A stretch of 13,930 bases of DNA, taken from NCBI GenBank assembly GCA_900617975.1, contig UZAE01001315.1, positions 1 through 13,930 of the forward strand, in the 5' to 3' direction. Of this stretch, positions 1 to 9,343 are shown one piece after another. The position numbers were made by a program, and so were the translations under genes. Each line of letters begins with the position of its first letter. Positions within the stretch are counted from its first letter, which is position 1. Under the pieces are notes generated by a model. It ran no database searches and was not told the origin of the DNA. It was given only the letters and a program-made list of their open reading frames with translations. Source of the DNA: Rodentolepis nana (Eukaryota; Platyhelminthes; Cestoda; Cyclophyllidea; Hymenolepididae).

Positions 1-83
1 CCTTCTCACACACACATCCCGAGAAGGTACTAAAGAAAAGAGGCCTGCTTTTGGAAGCAAATACTATTCTCTCTCAATTTTAG

Positions 84-2781
84 GGTGAGAAAATATTTCA
101 GAAATTATTGGAGAAAAGCAAAGAAGTCAATGTTACCATTGTGACAAGTGGTCCACAAACTGCGGACAATGATCTGGACCAACTTATTGCTGCAGGTATG
201 ATACTTCAGCATAAATCCTCAATACTTTTAATGCTGTCTCATAATATGCAGTAATTGATTTATTTCCAATTATACCAACTTGGTTTCGATTTATTTAATA
301 AATTTCTCAAGAAATGGTAAATTTGTACTCAAATTTATATGCCAATTTCTTAGTTAAATTCGGACGGAAAGGTGCAGAATTATATTTCTATGCATTTTTA
401 AAGTTATTTGACACAATAACTTTATTGTATTGCATGACCATTGCTTTCAACCTAATAAATCGATTATCTTGAAACTTGAGATGTCTTAATCCAATTCCCG
501 AGATTACTAAATCACAAAGCCTAGTGACTAAAAATATTTATTTATTTCGAATGGCAGGCATTTTGATAGTTATCATTAGCCCTTTAGCCGACTTCAGGCT
601 TCACAGAAGAGGAGGTGGGGGGAACATCAAAGAGACAGAAAGTCGAGAGGGGGGGGGGGACAGAAGAGCGATTCACAGATGTAGAAGAGACAGACAGGCA
701 AAATGTTGAGTAAAAGGTAAGGCGAGATCTGCTGAAATGGTGGAATATGGCATACAGTGGGGTGATGGTAGTTAGAAGTGAGAAGTCAACTGCCACTTAA
801 TAGGCTTTTTGCCGTATGAGTATATGTTGCCCAGGGTGTACCACGTGGATTTAAGTCTGTCATACACCCCGTGACCAAAAATAAGAAAACTAGAAAACGA
901 ATAATAAAGTGCTTCCTTGGGGCTATTTCGGCTATCGATTATGGAAATTTAAACAGCCAATATTAAATCCGTCTAAGGAGAGAGAGGGGGGTCATCGTTA
1001 GTTAACAAGACTAGGTGGTAATAATATTCGTCGCTTTATCGATCCTAGGTGCAAAGGTGAAGTATCTAGATGTCGCCAAGTTGCTTTCAACTGGCGTTCA
1101 ACATGCCAAACTCTGGACCGTTGATAATCAGCACGGTTATCTTGGGAGTGCTAACATGGACTGGAGATCCTTGACGCAGGTATTTAAGAAGTATTCAAAT
1201 TTTGTTAGATTTTGCGTAATATTTATAAAATGGCTCATGGCTTAATATACTGCTGTTCCCTATATTCGCTTCAAAAGGTAAAGGAATTGGGGGTGTTCTT
1301 CAAAGACTGTCCAAGGCTCGCAACCGATCTTTCAAAAATTATTGGAGCGTTTGGTCATGTTGCTGAACCGGGGATTATGTTTCCTATTAATTGGACTTCC
1401 GAGTTCACAGCAATCTACAACCGAACAAATCCAATGAAATTGCTTCTCAATGGTGTTCCAGCAAACGTCTACATTTCTGTATGTCATAAAGTGATATAAT
1501 GCTTTTGTTCATGCGGATATTTGGTGTTTGTCTTTTTTTAGATGTCACCACCTGCTTTCAGACCTCCAGGGAGAGAGGATGATTTGGAGGCAATTCTCCA
1601 CATAATCGATTCTGCTCAATCCTTTGTGTATGTTGCAGTGATGGATTTTCAAGCAGCTGTCAAATCTTATTCTGGAAAGCCAGACGCGTACGTAAGAGGA
1701 TTAGACTTTAAGATTTCAGCTATTCCTAACTAAACGGAGCTTGGATTCACTTGGTATCTGGAGCACTAAAGTTCTACCACATTCTAGCTGCTTTAATAAA
1801 CACTTGTCTCATTTACTAGTTCCCCCCGATAAATTGCAGTATGGCATACTAATTATATAATATTTAAGTTTTGATTGAAGTTAAGTGAGGTTAAGCTGGA
1901 ATCTAAATCATTAAACCTATGAAAAAAAACTTTATGCTAATTTCAAGTATATGACTCTTTTATTTTGCTTCGGAATTTCTATCATTTATATTCTTCCAGT
2001 AATAATATCCCGTCAATAGTTTGATAAGTGCTGTAAAACAAAAGGCTTTATACGTGAACAGAAGTTGAAATTTTCAGCCCCTATCTGAAAGAAAGACCCA
2101 TCTTTTAATAAACGATTATTAGGCCATGATAAAATATATGCTAGGAATTATTTTCCGCCTTAAGAAGTACAAACCTTATTGTTCTCCACTTAGATATTGG
2201 CCGGACTTGTCGAATGCCTTAATAAAAGCTTCCTTTGAACGCGGTGTAGAAGTACGGATTCTGGTCAGCCATTGGGCTCACACTTCGCCAAAACTCCGTC
2301 ATTTCATGAAGGCAATCCGTACTCTACATGGTGTCAATGGGGCATCACTTAGAATCGTAAGAAAACCTTTTCTCTTGCTATTCATATAGAGGACAATAAT
2401 AAATGGTGATTTTAATGCTTTTAAAAATAGAGATTCTTTGTGGTACCAGTGGAAACTCCGGAACAAAGAGCGATTCCATTCTCTCGTGTTAATCACAACA
2501 AATACATGGTCACTGATAAAACTTTATATGTCGGTAAGATTATTTCTCTGTAAATTATTATTTTTGCAATCTTTATTTGAAACTAATTTGAAGCTCCTCT
2601 GCTTTAATTTGAAGGAACTTCGAACTGGTCTGGAGATTACTTTAAGTTTGCTGGCGGCGCAGGATTCGTTGTAGAATGTGATGAAGATCATATTTCTTCA
2701 AAGAGTGCTAAATGCTTACGAAAGGAACTTGAAGAAGTCTTTCTGCGAGATTGGAATTCCGTGTATACTGACGAATTGTAA
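84..2781 (+). CDS. PLD3: Phospholipase D3/D4-like protein, 3' seven exons (5' partial)
   Basis: Exons read as 84-195, 1049-1179, 1278-1478, 1542-1687, 2194-2356, 2431-2533 and 2615-2781 (TAA at 2779). They join in one frame to about 340 residues. The first HKD motif (HAKLWTVD, then [12 protein letters not shown]) spans exon 2. The second (HNKYMVTD, then GTSNW split across the exon 6/7 junction) follows the PLD3/4 pattern. Human PLD3 has Glu where this second motif has Asp. The ending ([13 protein letters not shown]) also fits the family C-terminus. Two possible N-glycosylation sequons (NWT, NRT) lie in exon 3, as expected for a lumenal domain. PLD3/4 are single-pass endolysosomal proteins with 5' exonuclease activity on single-stranded nucleic acid. 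The membrane anchor and first ~100 residues lie off the left edge. The exon 4 end is uncertain: GTACGT at 1688 keeps frame, while the stronger GTAAGA at 1692 does not. Family assignment is firm; PLD3 versus PLD4 is not resolved. Confidence 0.9.
524..883 (-). mobile_element. SINE-like retroposon copy 1 with target-site duplications
   Basis: The element proper is 537-870, read on the minus strand. The 5' head is at 870 (GGGGTGTATGACAGACTT) and the 3' AAAT-type tail is at 537-549 (TTTATTTATTTC on the plus strand). Flanking repeats are GTGACTAAAAATA at 524-536 and GTGACCAAAAATA at 871-883, 12 of 13 identical. This marks target-primed insertion of a full-length element of about 334 bp. It matches the copies near 7301-7625 and 13607-13914 along its length. 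The first 72 nt are a degraded HDV-like ribozyme. The body has a G-run of 11 at 649-659 on the plus strand and no convincing open frame. No tRNA-like head or full Pol III A/B box was recognised. Confidence 0.85.
799..870 (-). ncRNA. HDV-like ribozyme relic in retroposon copy 1
   Basis: Read on the minus strand from 870. P1 is GGGGTGT pairing with ACACCCT at 839-833 and is fully paired, with a G1.U wobble as in hepatitis delta virus. Then come AT and P2 strand GACAGACTT (861-853). L3 is TCCACGT (849-843) and P3' is GGT. A GGGCAAC strand follows (832-826), then the P4 region ATATACTCATAC, then GGCAAA with the presumed catalytic C at 811. P2' is AAGCCTATT (807-799). P2 has two mismatches and the P3 5' strand has become AAA, so this copy is probably inactive. 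It was recognised by alignment to the better copy at 13607. Confidence 0.6.
1688..2193 (+). other. PLD3-like intron, AT-rich
   Basis: This is the intron of about 506 bp before the exon beginning at 2194. It is AT-rich with a pyrimidine-rich acceptor (TTATTGTTCTCCACTTAG). An in-frame stretch runs into the exon from 2126, so a longer exon using an upstream acceptor cannot be excluded. I see nothing else in it. Confidence 0.6.
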
Positions 2782-3497
2782 TTAAGTCGTAAATTGCAAT
2801 ATTAATATCAATAAAGAATAAGGTTACTCTTTACATTTTAGTCATTGTTTAAATGCCTTTACAAAATTTGTTTCCTCTTGAGCAACATGGACTTTCATGA
2901 CAAACATTTGCTTTCTGAAGTCCAAAGAAGATTTGACCGCGCATTGCAGTGCCATAAGTTAGAATCATCATTAATTGATTTTAATCAAGTGTATATTAAA
3001 ATAATACCTGATTAGAGGCCCATAATTTATTTATGAATTAAGGAAGTGTAGGAGAATCGATAAACACCGATACCCTTAAGTTAAAAGGCATAGATGTATT
3101 CACTTACCGATGCTCAGAATCGATATATACGCTTGCGGTACTTAAAATCATTTGAGGGATTAAGTTACAACAACATAAAAAGCATTATAATTAAGAAAGC
3201 TCATGTCTGTTAACCCCATTAAAATATTAACCAATTCTTCAATAGAATATGTTTCTGTAATTTGCATTAACAAATTTGCTCAAAATGTATCTAATTTGAA
3301 GTGGTAATTAATAAAGATAAAGATTTTTATCGTTTATAACGTTGGTTGCAGTTCAATAATTATTATTATTACTTAAATAAATTATATCCTGCAATTATTA
3401 TAAATTAACATTTAAACCAAACGAACTTGCCTTCAAGTATCCTAAGACGCTGACCAAAAAAACAAGTCATTGTGGCTGCACTAATCACCCAGTAGTC
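2782..3497. other. Intergenic region: PLD3-like 3' UTR and mL65 upstream region
   Basis: The stretch is AT-rich and has no open frame worth calling. An AATAAA at 2810-2815, 29 bp after the PLD3-like stop, is a good polyadenylation signal. The remainder should contain the mL65 promoter and 5' UTR. No TATA box or other element could be assigned with confidence. Confidence 0.6.
2810..2815 (+). terminator. Polyadenylation signal of the PLD3-like gene
   Basis: A canonical AATAAA lies 29 bp downstream of the TAA stop, in AT-rich DNA. The next gene starts about 680 bp further on. Confidence 0.6.
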
Positions 3498-6400
3498 ATG
3501 CTTCAGTATCGTTTATTTCCTCGACTGATTTTGAGCAGGAGTTTTCGAACTTCTTCAATTAATCAAAAGCAACCTGCTCATGATCGCCAGAGGAGGCGTA
3601 GGAAATTTAAACCTCCATTCCACAATATGCCTTTTTATGATCAGGATCCTTTGAAGTATCCGACAATGAACGGTTTGTTTCCACCTCAGATTCCTGGATC
3701 ATGGGGATCAACCGATGCTAAAACTAACGAAAAATTGTGAGTTTTTAATTAGTTTAAACATTGAAATGCTGTTGGTTGTTTCTTGAATTTTATTTATATC
3801 ATGATTTAGTCATAAGATTGCTCAGCACTTGAACAAATTTCCAACGCTTCATGATAAATTCGCTGAACTCTATTACCATGAAGACAATCTCTGGTATCAT
3901 CGCCTAAATCTTCCTCTCGACTGTACAGACACCCTTGATTTTACCCAATATATCACACGAACCAATGTGCGTAGTTCTCTTGAACTTAATCCCATATACA
4001 ATAAACATCTAGAAGTAAATAACAAATTTCTTCGGTTTCGTATTGGAGAATACCTAAAGACGTCTCAAATCCGTCCTGACTCAACTCCCAAGGAAAGGGA
4101 GGAGTTTCTCGGCTCTCTGATGGAGTGTGTCTACATCAGTTTGACGGAATTCAATAAGAATAGTTATCTTCGGAACCGACCTACCCAGTTATCCGTCGGT
4201 GCTAAAGTGGAGACGTTTTTAAAACGCTCCGGTTTTGCAGATCTCTATAATGATGAGAAAATAAAGGAGGATTGTCTCTCAGAAGGAGTTTGGGAGAGAT
4301 CTGATGAAGTTGTTTTGGATGCAGAAAAGCTTCTCCGTTTCCGAATTTGCGGAAGATTAGCTTGGGCTCTTCGTTCTGATTCTCCTTTACCTTCTGTAAG
4401 TTAATCTTATTGTTTTTATTGTATTTGCCTATTTTTAGTTTGTAGATAGATCCGACAAGGTCTGTTATGAAGATAATCTTCCAAAAGATGGTCGCCTCTA
4501 CCGTCCAGAAGTGTTTGGTTTCGACCCCATTGATCATTATGATTTCAGTTGTATTCCATTTGTCAATAATGCTCGTTCTCCTGAGTATATTCGCTCTGTC
4601 GCTGGTAATATCTCGTGTTAATATTGCCGACTAAAATGAGGGTTTTCAGTAACATTTCGATTGTTTTCTTGACCTATTCAAGGATTTTGGCCATCGAGTC
4701 CTTTTTTGCCTCAAAAGATGGAGGATGATCCCTGTCAGTTTGGTTTAGTGGGTGTTCTTGACGTGACTCCTTCATCGGAACAACAATGTCTCTCCTCCAC
4801 AATATATGAGGAAATTTCTACGCAGTCGATGTCTCGAGATGCCATTTCTAACGCGGCTCTCACTGCGTTTGCCTGGACCAGTGCTATGGCCTACAATGCT
4901 GGTAAGAATAGTAACTCTTGACTATTAATGCATCAATTGATATTCCAGTGTTGGGTATGAAGTAGATAGGGAAATGGCTACTGAACATACTGCATTTGTA
5001 TGAGTGGGGGGGGGGGGGGGGTGAATTTGAGGTATTTAGACCTAAATTACTCATTTGCAGCCTTATTCTAAAAACGAATAGTTAGCAATTGTCGTCAAAA
5101 TGAGTTTGTTCCTGTTTCGGCTCTTGTAGGTTTTACCCTATACAACGAACTTGATCATCCCTTTTCTGTGCAGTTACTTCTTTTCGATGCTGCTTCTGTA
5201 ACCTGGCAACTGGTAGCTTACCAATTGAATACTCTGAGCGGGCTCTGGAAAGCAGATGATGCTGGCGACCCCTTCAATCTCCTCTGGCATTCACCCCGAA
5301 TCCCCATGTTTGACGAAGAGTAAGTTGCCCGTTTTTTCCCCATGAAATTAGCATGCAGTAGCATAGTCTAAACAAATGGCAAATGTGTCCTTAATCTCCT
5401 GATTCGCTTGAAGTTGGGTGTATCTGTGGTCTTGCCACGATTGTTACAAATGCTAGGGGCGGCAGGAAATTTGTCGCGAATACACCTGTGAATCCAAGAT
5501 AATGAATGCCAAGTTTTGGTAGACTAAACGGTGGAGTTAGTGGAATGCGAAACACTGTTAATTGTTGGTTAAAAGTGCATTTTGTTTACCATATCTGAGT
5601 ATAATATGTGGCTTAAGGAGGGTAGGTATGTTATGTAAAGGAATGAGTATCTGAACACATGTATTTGGGAAGAAGGGAGCATGGATATTTCAGAGGGTCT
5701 ACACAATTTGCGTCATTAGGAGCTCACTTGAGCTTTTGGGAGAGTATTTGCTGTTTCTAGGACATTAGCTGATTCTTCTTCCGGTCAGGAAGGAGATACT
5801 TTTAAAAAAGGATGGTTAAATACTGCAGCTTTTCTGATTGGTTGGGGGGATTGTCGTCATGTCGCTTTGGTTCCTCATGTCGTCCACCACGTACGCCACA
5901 TACTACTTTAGATGGACTTGACTTATCGTCAATTAGGAATGCTTAGGCTTGTATGCATTACACTAGATTTGTATGGTGAATGCTCACAATGTAAGATTTT
6001 GAATTTCCATTATTTATTTTTTTCAAATAAGAAGTTTCTTTCGACCTTGCATTCTTAATTCAAACCTCAATGTGAGTACGACTTAAGTGTTGGGCTATCT
6101 TTGTGCTGATTTTCATTATACAGATCTTTTCTGAAATTGAATGTGAAGCATAAAGAAAGCGATGTCATCGATTCCATTCCTTACTGGTCTGCAAGTATTT
6201 GCTTTCTGTTAGGATGAATGGTATTAGTCTACATGAATGACTTCCGCATACTTTTCATCAAAGACTTCCTTCTTGAATTATCTCACTTAAACTGTCATGC
6301 TGTGCACCGCGCCTTTTTCCTTGCACAATGGAAGTTGCACTTCAAGACATTTCACGAAACACTTGGATGTGAGATGTCCTGGGCAGCTCGAAATTGACTT

Positions 6401-8702
6401 ATTATGGGATAATAATTAAAATTGATAGACATCCTTCAGTATTGGTTTTACACTTTTATTGAATTACAAAAGGAATCTGTTTTAACAACAGATGCAAAAA
6501 TATTAACATGTGGAAAAACTGGGAGATCGCGACACATTTAGTACTAATTGGCAAAATCTTACATTCCGTCACAAAATCGTATCTTTGTGCTTCTCAAACG
6601 TTTGTCTGAACTAATCTTTTTTAAATTTAAAGTCATGCTCTAAATCCTGAGGCATTGGAGTTGTTGTCCCTCGTGATGCTTCATCCCCCAATCCCGTCAG
6701 AATCCAGCAGCACTACAAAGATACCAGCTCGACTCATTTCTGATTCTCTTGACGAGGAGACAGAACCGGTTTCCTCCGGTCTCGAAGACGGTGTCAGTGG
6801 GGGAGCGAATCTGACGCCTGCTGAACGCGAAGCTCTTCGAATTTCGGAAAGTGACGAGATTGCTCGGCGCAATCTCCCTGGTCGCGTTTTTACTCATCCT
6901 CTGCCTCATCCCAACGAAGTCTTCTTCCTTAAGGTTGGTTATCTTTGTTTCATAAGGTCTGTTTTGTCCTTTCGGAACTTTACTTCTGCCACCTATGAAC
7001 TCTGCGCCTAGTAGATCTCGTTAGGGCTACTACTCAACATGGACGGTTGGGTATGATAGACGTGCAGTTAATTTCAGTGCATCTAATTAAACAGACAGAC
7101 CACTTAAACGAATGGACTCCTTTTGTATAATTCATCTTCGAATGTCAAGTCAACGACGGATCGGGAACAACTTTTGTTCCGACCCACGGGCAGACATTCC
7201 TCGCTTCAGCATTTGTTTATTGGTGTCCTGCCATATAATGAATCTGCACTCGTCCTAAGTAGAGGATTTGCCTCTCTCGAGACCTTTTCGACCGAGAAAG
7301 TTTTTATTTATTTATATCGAATGGTGGTGGCAGACGTTTTGATAGTTGTCATTAGCCCTTTAGTTGACTTCGGGGCTTCACATAGGGGAAGGAACATCAG
7401 AGTGACAAAATGTCGAGGGGGAGGGGGCATAATAATGATTCTCAGATGGAAAAGAGCCATACAGACACAAAGGTAGAAAAAAGGTGAGGTGAGTACTGTA
7501 GAAGTTGTCGAATATGACATACAGTCGGGTCAATGTAGAAGTGAACTGCCGGTTTATAGACTTTTTTGCCGTATGAGTATACTTTGGCCGCGGTGCACCA
7601 CGTAGATAAGTCTATCGCACACCCCGATCTGACTTTATACTTTTTCGCTTGTTTTCAAAGTGTAAGGGTGGGAACTCATTCACTCATGCATTCCGACTGG
7701 GAAAGTAATGGCTCTAATTCCACCCCTTTTCGAAAAAAACGTTTTTTAATTGCCTCTTTTCGCGGCTAGATATCGTCATGGAGTTTCCTCACTGGGGAAG
7801 TCGATTTCCTTCTAGTTTAACAACCAAAACGGTTGGTCATCCTGCTCACTGAAGTGCGCGTCAATCGTTGTGCTATCGGTATTAGAAGCGCATTTATCCA
7901 TCACTGGAATTACACAAGTGGATACAAAATAATAATTGCATTTTCTTTCGCTGAGCTTTCTTTAATATATATGGCGTACGATTTGTCACGTAGTGGGAAT
8001 TATGTTCATGTTCAGACGTTCTGCCCATTGCATCCATGCTTATGGGTATTTGTCAGTTCTCCTCCCAACTCGCCCCTTTCCCCCACCCCCTCCCCAGCAT
8101 TCGTTGCTCAACGTCTCTACTGTAGAACTCACCGAATAAAGTTGTATTTTTGACAAATTGACTTGCTGGCTTAGGTTGGAAGATAATGTAGCACACGAAA
8201 ATGCATATATGCCAAAATGAGGTGCTACTGGTACTTACCCCTCCACGTATCCTAATTTGCTCAGTGACTTTTTATCTGTTTTGACCCCTACAACTCCTTT
8301 TTCCCACCTCTTCCCCCCCCGTTCCTTCACTGTTATCCAATAAACAACTGGCCATATTTCACCATTGACCTTGTTATTCGATAATGGCTCTCAGCCTCCT
8401 TAGTGGAATCGTTAGTATTGCGAAGGGTTTCCAGACCAAAGTGACACTTCAAAGTGTCAATGCCACCAGATCACCAGTCAAATGACGCATCTCTTTTTAT
8501 TACTTAGATGACGCAAAAGGAGGATCTACTTGCAGAAATGCAGGAAAAGATGCCAGTCTTCGGGGGACCGAAGAATCCTGATTTCGAGGAGGGCTCTGAA
8601 CTGCCAGAGAGTAGTCGGGAGGTGTTGCATAAACGCCGATTGTACCTTCGAGCTCGAACCCCACAGAACAAGGTTCAGAAGCGGCCACCTCGCTGGCGAT
8701 AG
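3498..8702 (+). CDS. MRPS30: Mitochondrial large-subunit ribosomal protein mL65 (MRPS30/PDCD9)
   Basis: Seven exons: 3498-3736, 3810-4395, 4439-4604, 4683-4901, 5130-5319, 6633-6933 and 8508-8702 (TAG). They join to about 631 residues with every phase compatible. Residues 1-20 are rich in Arg and lack acidic residues, followed by a basic run, as in a mitochondrial targeting sequence. The family signature is in exons 4-5: AISNAALTAFAWTSAMAYNAGF, then YQLNTL, which aligns with vertebrate [20 protein letters not shown] and YQLNTL. The protein is part of the large subunit of the mitochondrial ribosome and was formerly named S30. It is longer than the ~440-residue human protein, mostly through exons 6-7 (residues about 467-631). 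Those add a Ser/Glu-rich, then strongly basic tail ending in RPPRWR. Exon 7 rests on frame continuity and a good acceptor (TTTTTATTACTTAG), so the C-terminus is less certain than the core. Confidence 0.85.
5006..5021. repeat. Homopolymer G run (16)
   Basis: Sixteen consecutive G residues lie in the mL65 intron 4902-5129. The length is likely polymorphic and prone to sequencing error. Confidence 0.9.
5320..6632 (+). other. mL65 intron, 1.3 kb
   Basis: It starts with a consensus donor (GTAAGT at 5320) and ends with TTAAATTTAAAG at 6632. Joining exon 5 directly to exon 6 keeps frame. Within it, 6124-6186 looks like a frame-preserving cassette exon (see findings). No retroposon copy or RNA gene was recognised. 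Confidence 0.6.
7301..7625 (-). mobile_element. SINE-like retroposon copy 2
   Basis: Read on the minus strand. The head is at 7625 (GGGGTGTGCGATAGACTTA) and the tail is AAAT-type at 7301-7316. It aligns end to end with the copies at 537-870 and 13607-13914, sharing for example TTTTGATAGTTGTCATTAGC near the tail and TTTTTTGCCGTATGAGTATA near the head. No clear target-site duplication could be matched, so it is older or rearranged at an edge. It lies in the last mL65 intron, antisense to the gene. Confidence 0.8.
7555..7625 (-). ncRNA. HDV-like ribozyme relic in retroposon copy 2
   Basis: Read from 7625 on the minus strand. P1 is GGGGTGT and its partner GCACCGC has one mismatch. P2 GATAGACTT (7616-7608) pairs over 8 bp with AAGTCTATA (7563-7555). 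P4 is GTAT-ACTC-ATAC (7582-7571), followed by GGCAAAAA with the expected catalytic C at 7568. The GGGCAAC strand has decayed (to GGCCAAA), and two bases appear lost in P3/L3. The fold is still recognisable but is probably inactive. Confidence 0.6.
8442..8459. repeat. Short perfect inverted repeat
   Basis: TGACACTT and AAGTGTCA are separated by CA, an 8 bp perfect stem. It lies about 50 bp before the last mL65 exon. No function is evident. Confidence 0.6.
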
Positions 8703-9343
8703 GCCGACTTCCTCTTTGTCAAATGCGAATTTAGTTGATATTACATGGGGAAATAGCCCATTATATATAAATACCCTTTAATCGTTGTTTTTCTTTCGCT
8801 CTTGTTATTTTATTGTATTAGTGGGGCCATTGTGATTATAACTTAAGCCGCACCTGTAATGGTGGTTCTATAAATCTACCATTATTTGAAACTTAGAGAT
8901 TGATTCTCCTTTTTATTTTTTTAAATCTTATGAGCACTGGTTGGAGCTTTTACACAAGTATTTTTTGATGCTGGCTTAGATGGGCTATTTGCTTTGTGTC
9001 AGGGATTGACAAGTATGAAACACTAGCGTTGCCTTTGTAGGCACAAAAGATCTCTTCAGATCCCTGTTAAATTCGCCAACTTAAAAGGTAAAGTGATGGG
9101 AGAATGGAGGTTATAAATTTTACCCCCCCCCCCCCCCCCCCCCCCCTCCTCCTCCTGGTGGCTGCTTAGATGAGAGCGAAAGTTGTAGGAGACGTGATTC
9201 AAATAGGGACTTATTTCTGATTTTTAAGGAAAAAACAGAAGGGCGGATCATTGGCTAAAGGTAATCGAATTTCCAGACCACAATCAGAATAGAGAAATAT
9301 GGTGATGACTAGTATCTGACATTTGTAATTTCGGTACAAAGTT
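8703..9343. other. Region between convergent mL65 and GRHPR genes
   Basis: This holds the 3' UTRs of two convergent genes. It includes a 24-base C run at 9123-9146 followed by a short TCC repeat. No perfect AATAAA was found close to either stop codon, though ATATAAATA near 8764 could serve mL65. No gene is visible. Confidence 0.5.
9123..9146. repeat. Homopolymer C run (24) followed by TCC repeats
   Basis: Twenty-four consecutive C residues are followed by TCCTCCTCCT in the convergent intergenic region. The true length may differ from the assembly. Confidence 0.9.

Larger units (their letters stand above)
196..1048 (+). other. PLD3-like intron carrying a retroposon
   Basis: This 853 bp intron lies between GTATGA at 196 and the AG at 1047-1048. 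It contains the minus-strand retroposon copy 537-870 with its target-site duplications. The rest is AT-rich, and I see no other gene in it. Confidence 0.8.
6934..8507 (+). other. mL65 intron, 1.57 kb, carrying a retroposon
   Basis: It lies between GTTGGT (a weak donor) at 6934 and the AG at 8506-8507. It holds retroposon copy 2 at about 7301-7625 on the minus strand and a perfect short hairpin at 8442-8459. Open frames of 60-118 codons here overlap the retroposon or have no coding features, so I do not call them. Confidence 0.6.

Noticed and set aside
1..27. Inverted repeat CCTTCTC ... GAGAAGG at the left edge
   Set aside because: A 7 bp stem with a 13-nt CA-rich loop is easily due to chance, and it lies in an intron or unknown exon edge with no supporting context.
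6681..6909. Minus-strand open frames over mL65 exon 6
   Set aside because: They are shadows of the plus-strand coding exon, which joins in frame to the flanking exons.
7123..7476. 117-codon open frame in the last mL65 intron
   Set aside because: It spans the edge of retroposon copy 2 and has no domain, splice logic or upstream signal.
7290..7640. Target-site duplication for retroposon copy 2
   Set aside because: GACCGAG near 7290 and GATCTGA at 7626 share too few bases to claim.
7833..8153. 106-codon open frame in the last mL65 intron
   Set aside because: The peptide is low-complexity Pro/Ser-rich at its end, with no recognisable family, and lies within an intron.
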